Origin: Pleurotus djamor
Taxonomy: Eukaryota > Basidiomycota > Agaricomycetes > Agaricales > Pleurotaceae
Reading direction: 5' to 3'
Length of the DNA: 13,730 nt
Assembly (NCBI GenBank): GCA_029747585.1
Contig: JAPEVF010001115.1
Span: 1-13,730, forward strand
The position numbers and the translations under genes were made by a program. This document shows positions 8,358 through 13,730 of this stretch, piece after piece (positions within the stretch are counted from its first letter, which is position 1; each line of letters starts with the position of its first letter). Under the pieces are notes generated by a model. It did no database searches and was not told the DNA's origin. It saw only the letters and a program-made list of their open reading frames with translations.

Positions 8358-8424
8358 TTAGGAGTTACGCCTCGCGAAGCTGCTTGTTCGCGCCCACCGT
8401 GTAGTTGTCTTCATTTCCTCGTCG

Positions 8425-8432
8425 TATAAAAG
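8425..8432 (+). promoter_or_regulatory. TATA box of the deaminase-like gene
   Basis: TATAAAAG lies 75 bp before the ATG at 8507. It is followed by a C/T- and A-rich leader, as usual before highly expressed fungal genes. Confidence 0.65.
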
Positions 8433-8506
8433 GGCAGCATGAATTTACTCGATATTCATACTCATCGTCTTTCCTCAACATCTCAACCCCATCAAACAGC
8501 AGTACC

Positions 8507-9417
8507 ATGAACAACCAACAACCTAACCAAGGTAAGGTGTCAGACAGGCTCAACCATGGCTATCCAACTTCGACTGATACTTCCCCATTAGCCCCCAACC
8601 AGCAGCAGCAAAATGCCCCCTATCTACAGCAAATTGCCCAACAATACGCTGCACAGAACCCATTCCAACATGCCGCATATCCTGCCGGTGTCCAGGCCGG
8701 AGCGTGGGGTGTCCACAGCAGCGAACAGCGCTCTATGCCTGGTCACTGGGATGTCCCTGGGAGCTCTATGCGCCATCTATCTAAGCACATGAACGAAAGC
8801 TTAGCGGCGGCACAAGGAGGAAGAAACGGTCGCCCATTCGCTCTGGCCACGGCCTTCACGGATCCAGCAAATCAGCATTTCGGGGTCTCTTCGCCCATGG
8901 AGCCTGGGGACCTAAGAGCCGGCGTCACCAAATATAAGCTCGATCAAATTCCACAACATCTTCATCCAATCCCCAAGCCAGACCAAGAATATCGTTACAA
9001 CGTAGGTAACTGCGGCGAGTTCTCGACCCTATACCAGGCGGCGATGAGAGGCTTCGAGTTACACCCTGAAGAAAAATTCAATATCGTCTGGGCGTGCTCC
9101 GTGCTGCTCACAAATCCGAGAACCTCGCTCCAGTTCTGTGAGCATTGCCAAGCTTATGCGAATAACCTTGTTGCAAGCATGCCTAGGTTGGTGATCGTTG
9201 ACATTGCGCGGAGGGGATACGAAATATATGCATCATCCACCACAGTACGTGTACAAAGCATATCCGCTAATGAATTCTCTAACGCCCATCCCAGAGAGGC
9301 ATCCCGGGCTTTGAAGAAGAGGTAAATATGCATGTGGCGCACTTCAGAGGACGCTACAAGCAGATCCCGGGACCTCATAGCGGGGTCACCCAGGTGGCTT
9401 GCCCATGCTCCCAGTAG
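8507..9417 (+). CDS. Putative zinc-dependent deaminase-fold protein with Gln-rich N-terminus (286 aa, two exons)
   Basis: Exon 1 is 8507-9244. A 50-nt intron follows at 9245-9294 (perfect donor GTACGT, branch points CGCTAATG/CTCTAACG, acceptor CCCAG). Exon 2 is 9295-9417. Reading through the intron would give a different tail ending at 9325; the spliced tail (FRGRYKQIPGPHSGVTQ, then VACPCSQ) is far more protein-like. Residues 1-60 are Gln/Asn-rich and probably disordered. Cys169 and Glu171 (GNCGEF) and the Cys211-x-x-Cys214 pair (FCEHCQ) are spaced as in the cytidine-deaminase-like superfamily, where a His/Cys-x-Glu motif and C-x-x-C bind zinc and Glu shuttles the proton. Hence a nucleobase/nucleoside or nucleic-acid deaminase is proposed by inference; substrate is unknown. 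There is no signal peptide. The ATG at 8507 was chosen because it follows the TATA box and leader; the upstream in-frame extension lacks an ATG. Confidence 0.72.
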
Positions 9418-9561
9418 TCTATATAGCTAGATCCACTTCTGATCCGTCTATTTATGCAACAAATGCAACAATCTAAATGCTTGAATACTCTCAACTTTAT
9501 TCTCAATCACCCTTTGTCTGTGGAGTTTAGTCTCCAGGCCTTACTACCCCTGTAGCCCTGA

Positions 9562-10620
9562 TATATTGGCGCCCCCTGGACTCACACCCTTTTTCAAACT
9601 TGTGGAGACTCACGGTATCAAACTTCAAGCTTCAAGCTCCAAGCTTCAAGACTAGGACCCATCTGTGCTTTTTTCGAGCCCAAACTCTTCTTGCCGGGCT
9701 TCATACATTATGGTCTGTTGAAGTTTGTGCGCGCTTTCGTCACCAACGACACGGCCATTGCCCTCGCTGCCAACGATTTCAGTGTCATCACGACGTGGTC
9801 ACTAGAGGCACTCCTTGCATACGCCGACTGGATGGAGTTGCCTCGATGATTTCGTATCATCAACGATCACGGTATTTATGGACCATATCGTCCGTTTCCT
9901 ATCTCCAGTCCGCGTTTCAGCTATTTATGTTGTTCCTAAGATTAGAAAGTCCTAATAATCTTGCAACAAATTCGAGATTGTCATTCGTAGCATCAGCCCA
10001 CTGTGGTATAGTACCTGGAGTCCTGAGTCCTGAGCGGGTAGTCTGCAGCGAGCGGCGGTCGGGGGAGAGATTCCAGAGGTGTTTCCGTTTAGGTTTTCTT
10101 GTCATTCGGTTGTCCAGATGAAAAGGCAATTGTGCGTTTCCTATGCGTTTCCCAAGTTGACTGGGTACTCATACGTTTGTACAGAAACCTCGGGGAAGGC
10201 GCTAGTCATCATGGGTTGTTTTGGAAGCCAGTCCCCGAACCCCACGACTTGGATCTGGGTTAACGGCGTAGGAACTCGCAGCCGCTGTGCGGGTCAGCAT
10301 AGGGAAAGACATTCGAGGAGTCAAGCTGCTGCTTGTAATGCGGTTTCAGACGCAGAGCACGATATACATGTCTGGCCGCTATCCTCCGTGATTGTTGGTT
10401 CGAACGCCCCACCCTAGAAAGTCAACCAGCCCGTCCATCGCTAAACGTCCAGCGGTTGCCTATGTTGGAAGAGCAGGTGGAAAACGATGTTGGGAGACTA
10501 GCTTTCAGCACGCTGGTGGCTCGAATGCTTCTTTGGATTATGAGCTTTCCCATTGGCGTCGCTAAGTCCGTCCTATGTTCATGTAGCCTTCGAAATAAAC
10601 ACTGATCGGGCCGTTAACGT
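9562..10620 (+). other. Coding-like fragments without a complete gene
   Basis: Several plus-strand stretches in different frames read like protein. 9562-9849 is open without an ATG and ends LLKFVRAFVTNDTAIALAAN, FSVITTWSLEALLAYADW, ELPR, stop. From about 10119 (after a CAG acceptor) to 10262 the sequence reads EKAIVRFLCVSQVDWVLIRL and HHGLFWKPVPEPHDLDLG. A stretch at 10300-10393 reads GKDIRGVKLLLVMRFQ, and one at 10339-10605 reads LPMLEEQVENDVGRLAFST and MLLWIMSFPIGVAKSVL. The last two overlap in different frames, so at least one is chance. No start codon, family or consistent splicing was found. It may be a decayed gene between the deaminase-like gene and the tandem repeats. Confidence 0.3.
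9623..9650 (+). repeat. Four tandem 7-bp repeats CTTCAAG
   Basis: Units at 9623, 9630, 9637 and 9644 read CTTCAAG, CTTCAAG, CTCCAAG and CTTCAAG; only the third has one change. A short microsatellite-like tract about 200 bp after the deaminase-like gene. Confidence 0.8.
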
Positions 10621-10760
10621 TGAACGATAGCAGTTGATTCAATAACATGGTTCCCGAACGACTTTCGGAACTTTATGTCTGACAGGTGGCACGAATCAGC
10701 ATAACTGCCTGAAGCATCCCTCCAACCTCTTTGGCCCCAATGCTCCAAAACTGACCATAT

Positions 10761-11302
10761 GAATCCAACGATCGCGTAGACGATCCCAGAATTCGGAGGA
10801 TCGACGGCGCCGCCGCCGCTTCTCCTCGACGAACACTGGACCGTGACTATCACGACCACGCCCCATCCATGACCATCTTCCCTTCGCTCTCTTCAACTCG
10901 CCATGGCACACGGATGAACCCAGCAGTCGCATGGACGGTACCAGAATTCGGGAAGATTGGCGGTGGCCGCTCCTCAACCGAATTCAGTCCATAACCATCA
11001 CGACGCTGCCCCATCCAAGTCCACCCACCAACGCCAGAACATGGATGAACCCAACGATCGCATGGACGGTACCAGTCCTCGGAGGATCAACGGCGGCGCC
11101 ACCGCCCCTCCTCGACGAACACTGGGCCATGACTATTACGACCGCGCTCCATCCATGACCAGCCTTCCTCCATCTCTCTCCTCCTCGGACGAATCCGGCT
11201 GTCGCATAGACGGTAGCAGAGTCTGGGGGATCGGCAGCGGCACCACTGCGTCTCCACACCCAAACCTGAACCATAACTATCACGACAGTGCTCTATCCTT
11301 CG
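10761..11302 (+). repeat. Degenerate tandem array of four units of about 110-155 bp
   Basis: Units start at about 10761, 10916, 11047 and 11191, each with GAA(T/C)CC near the start, then (A/G)TCGC(A/G)T(A/G)GACG(G/A)T, CCAGA/CCAGT, (G)GGA(G/A)GAT(C/T)GGCGG/CGACGG, CTCCTC or CTCCACA, ACCATAACTATCACGAC-like sequence and CCATCCATGACC. Units 1 and 3 are most alike in the middle (CTCCTCGACGAACACTGG), and unit 2 is shortened. Unit lengths of 155, 131 and 144 are not all multiples of three, so the array is unlikely to be a repeated protein domain in one frame, although all frames stay fairly open because of the high GC content. A related single copy is at 6988-7106. Likely a minisatellite or a decayed dispersed repeat family. 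Confidence 0.7.
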
Positions 11303-11355
11303 CCAGTAGTAATTTGAAAGTGTTTGTTTGACTTGGGAACTTTGAGCAAGGAAAA

Positions 11356-11371
11356 CTGGGGAAAGCTGGGG
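11356..11371 (+). promoter_or_regulatory. Paired CTGGGG sites, possible Cre1 carbon-catabolite repressor sites
   Basis: CTGGGG occurs at 11356-11361 and 11366-11371, ten bases (about one helical turn) apart on the same face. Both match SYGGRG, the established binding consensus of fungal Cre1/CreA. They lie about 600 bp upstream of the GH44 glucanase ATG, a gene class commonly under carbon catabolite repression. The motif is short and could occur by chance. Confidence 0.35.
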
Positions 11372-11398
11372 AAGGAAAGTTAGGGGTTAACCTAGATG

Positions 11399-11453
11399 TC
11401 ACGCGAAGCACGTGATGCTATGACCGTCGCGTCTCTCGGTCACGAGCGTGACC
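11399..11453. promoter_or_regulatory. Two TCACG..CGTGA inverted repeats
   Basis: The first is TCACG at 11399-11403 with CGTGA at 11411-11415 and includes an E-box CACGTG. The second is a perfect GGTCACG-AG-CGTGACC at 11438-11453. Both share the TCACG/CGTGA half-site and lie about 510-570 bp before the GH44 start. They are candidates for binding a dimeric regulator (bHLH or bZIP); this is inferred from symmetry alone. Confidence 0.35.
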
Positions 11454-11926
11454 AGGCTTATCCACTCATTTTGCAACGCCAGCTCCTCCTAACGCTCAAA
11501 CTTATGGAGTTTATCACTTTCAGGACAATTATATGAGGTATGAATGATGCACACACTTGCTCTTGTCGTGAAGAATGCACTCAACGTCGCGTCAGAGTCA
11601 ACGAGAACCGCTGATGTCTTTACGCCCTTTCTAGCCATCTGAGGGCGATCCGCGGACACATTATATTCTGAGGTCTCTGAGGCCACTTCTTAGGCTCTAG
11701 CTCGGAAAAAACTCTCAATGAAGTTATGGCCTTCGGGAATGGGTATGGTACGCGTTTGTTGTTACAAAGTGCTTCTTGCTATTCACTCAATACAGTATTT
11801 TTTCAATGTAGGAAGCGGCCACCATGTGCTCACATATGCTTCGTGCTTGCTGGCTTGTACTTTCGCCGCGTACATCAACCCGACTATCTTCCGCCAGTCT
11901 ATAATCGTTCAATCGGCAAATGCGCA
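11454..11926. other. Upstream region of the GH44 gene, no gene seen
   Basis: No coding region is supported. Short open frames exist on both strands but lack good starts, splice signals or recognisable composition. The region is treated as promoter-distal sequence of the glucanase gene. Confidence 0.5.
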
Positions 11927-11934
11927 TATATAAA
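11927..11934 (+). promoter_or_regulatory. TATA box of the GH44 gene
   Basis: TATATAAA ends 31 bp before the ATG at 11966, which implies a very short leader. An out-of-frame ATG at 11956 lies between them. If transcription starts about 30 bp after the TATA box, the upstream ATG is probably excluded or too close to the cap to be used. Confidence 0.6.
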
Positions 11935-11965
11935 CGACGTTGAACTTCGTTGACTATGCCCAAGG

Positions 11966-13730
11966 ATGCATCTTCTCTGGACTACGCTCTTAGCGCAGCT
12001 CGCGGTATCTCTGGTGCGCGCTGATTTGAATATCTACACCGACGATGCTTTAGCAAGTGGCTGGGAGAATTGGAGTTGGAGTAGTACGATAGACTTCGCA
12101 GCTACTGATGTGTTCGAAGGGACGAGTAGCATTTCTGTCAAGTCAGATGCCTGGGCTGCCCTTTCCCTGAAGCTGGAGGGTGCATACAAGGGTCTGGCTG
12201 GGATGAAGTTTGACATTGCTGTGAGTATATTCTACTTTTTCTCCACGCGCCGTAGCTTACGAATTGTCACAGGGAGAGCAACCCGACATAAGCTTCTACT
12301 TTGAGTCAACCACCGACGGTGTGCAGTCCTCGTCAATCCCATTGGCCTCTATCAGCAAGTCCATTGCGGCAGCAGCGTTTACTCCACTTCTCATCGACTT
12401 CAGCGCTTTGCCTGGAACCGGGACGCCGCTAGTATGGTCTCACAAATTTTCTTTTGAATGCTGCTCACTCTCAAGTCAAGGGAGATGCAAACTGGGACCG
12501 TATCAATATACAAGCCGGAGCCAACGGCGCCAGTGTATTGTGTTTTCACTCACCATCCTTTCATGAAAGCTAACTTGTGCAGTATCATCTAGACAATGTC
12601 GTCTTGGTGGAGGTAAGCCCTTACCTCGCTGTTCTGACCGTAGACGTTAATGTTCCCATTGTCGCTCTTACGTTCAGAGTATCATCGTGGAACCCAAGTT
12701 CTTGAGTGCTGAGCCGCTAGGCAATGACATGATCGCTCTCACCACCGTAGGGGACGTCGACTTCAATTCGGTCATCGTCTCGTTAAATGGAAAGGTAGGT
12801 TAGGTTCCCCTCACCCCTCACATCAAACTCTAATTTGGTCCTCTAGAGTGTCAACTTCACGACGCATTCATACGTCCCGGTAGATACCCCGTCCAAGTCG
12901 ATCACGTACCTCACGCTTGAATCTCCCCTCGCTCCTGGGTCTCTCTCTGTATCAGCTGGCAATAATACATTCAGCTACGCACTCCCCTCGGTTCAATATG
13001 GAAGGTTGGATAAAACATTCTCCCTCAACGCATATACGTATTGACCACCGTGCTCCCCTCCAGTATCGTGCAGGCTGTCAATTTCCCTATAAACCCTCAT
13101 ATCTATGGCGTCAACTTCCCAACTAGTCCTAATTACATCCAGCACCTTGGAGTTACCCTCTCGCGATGGGGCGGCAATGCTGTTACGGCTTACAATCCAT
13201 TTGGCGGGTTTACCAATGCGGGAAATGATTGGTATTTCGAGAATCGAGCTAGTGATAATGCTGATGACTGGCTTGGCTGGGTCGCTGATGCGGGTTCGGA
13301 TACCCTCTTGACCGTTCCTTCGTAAGCTTTTATCCGCTCAACCACTCGCTTGTTATAATCATTTTCCATAGCCTCGATTGGGTTTCCAAGGACGCGTCTT
13401 CATATTCCTACCCGAAGACTTCATTCCCTGGTGCCATTTATCTCCTTGTTTCTGTCGTCATTCACTGAACCCACGATATTGTAGGTCAACAAGGGTTCGA
13501 TCCTTTCAACAGCAATGCCGGGAATGGCTTACTTGCCAATGGATCATTCGTTTTCCCACCGCCTGACCCTTCAAACGTCTACGTCCCTTGGAATACAACC
13601 GCCGTGAAGCAATGGCTTCGAGGGCTGAAGAACAAACCTATGCTAGTAGCAATTGATAATGAAATGGAAATTGCGGGCAATACGCATCAAGATATGCATC
13701 CTGAGTACGTTATATGCGCCGATCACAGTG
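11966..13730 (+). CDS. Secreted GH44 endoglucanase/xyloglucanase, 5' part (cut by window end)
   Basis: Cleaves beta-1,4-glucan backbones (cellulose, xyloglucan) outside the cell. Exons: 11966-12220, 12273-12431, 12481-12534, 12583-12612, 12678-12794, 12847-13004, 13064-13321, 13372-13430 and 13485-13704; introns are 48-65 nt, and a ninth begins at 13705 (GTACGT). About 436 residues are encoded so far. A signal peptide covers residues 1-19 (MHLLWTTLLAQLAVSLVRA). Residues 20-165 form a Trp-rich beta-sandwich-like module (SGWENWSWSSTIDFAATDVF), probably carbohydrate-binding by inference. The GH44 core begins near 260 with INPHIYGVNFP, then SRWGGNAVTAYNP (291-303), DWYFEN (313-318), LDWVSKD, QQGFDPFNSNAGNG, YVPWN and IDNEMEIAGNTHQDMHPE. 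Glu423 in DNE corresponds to the family's acid/base Glu; the nucleophile lies beyond the window. The acceptor at 12480 (CAAG) is the weakest splice call. A 30-nt exon (12583-12612) is unusually small. Fungal GH44 is typical of basidiomycetes. Confidence 0.9.

Noticed and set aside
8405..8506. Upstream extension of the deaminase-like frame
   Set aside because: It has no ATG and contains the TATA box and leader; the first ATG is at 8507.
9295..9327. Read-through tail of the deaminase-like frame ending at 9325
   Set aside because: A canonical 50-nt intron (9245-9294) precedes it, and the spliced frame gives a more protein-like tail.
10393..10415. GGTTCGAA resembling a tRNA T-loop
   Set aside because: No matching acceptor stem, D-arm or anticodon arm can be folded around it.
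10957..11331. Open frames on both strands across the tandem array
   Set aside because: They arise from GC-rich repeats whose unit lengths are not all multiples of three, and the strands give mirror-like low-complexity products.
11386..11400. TTAGGGG, resembling a telomeric repeat
   Set aside because: Only a single copy; no tandem TTAGGG tract.
11489..11686. Minus-strand 65-codon frame upstream of the GH44 gene
   Set aside because: It starts at GTG rather than ATG, and has no recognisable motif or promoter.

Overview
This is a eukaryotic, almost certainly basidiomycete (Agaricomycete-like) genomic window. The evidence is that genes are interrupted by many very short introns (48-65 nt) with GT..AG ends and CTNA(A/C)-type branch points, TATA boxes lie close to start codons, and the gene content (a fungal GH44 glucanase, an EHN-type epoxide hydrolase, an F-box protein, a Cys-rich secreted protein) fits a plant-debris-degrading mushroom-type fungus. 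No operons, bacterial ribosome-binding sites, CRISPR or rRNA/tRNA genes were seen. All exon/intron models were built by hand from splice signals and frame continuity.

Layout. 1-345: 3' end of an unidentified gene with a Gly/Tyr-rich tail. 346-1321: pyrimidine-rich flank with one undetermined base at 975. 1322-2531 (minus): six-exon gene for a secreted 308-residue protein with ten cysteines. 2748-3452: a 705-bp non-autonomous hAT-type DNA transposon with perfect 63-bp terminal inverted repeats and a perfect 8-bp target duplication, 30 bp upstream of that gene's TATA box. 3461-4063: intergenic, with weak exon-like traces. 4064-5675 (minus): eight-exon, 407-residue microsomal/juvenile-hormone-type epoxide hydrolase with every catalytic residue identifiable. 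5769-6478 (minus): an unresolved or decaying gene.

6540-7106: no complete gene, ending in a dispersed repeat copy. 7152-8057 (minus): intronless F-box protein with an acidic tail. 8058-8506: divergent promoter with two TATA boxes and four TGAGTC(G/A) motifs. 8507-9417 (plus): two-exon, 286-residue protein carrying a C-x-E ... C-x-x-C signature of zinc-dependent deaminases. 9418-10760: coding-like fragments without a complete gene. 10761-11302: degenerate tandem array of about 130-155-bp units, related to the copy at 6988-7106. 11303-11965: upstream region of the GH44 gene with two CTGGGG (Cre1-type) sites and two palindromes. 11966-13730 (plus): 5' nine exons of a secreted GH44 endoglucanase/xyloglucanase, cut by the window end.

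No pathway links these genes. The two secreted products suggest an extracellular, plant-polymer-associated lifestyle. The epoxide hydrolase fits detoxification or fatty-acid epoxide metabolism, and the F-box and deaminase-like genes share a promoter region but have no shown functional tie.
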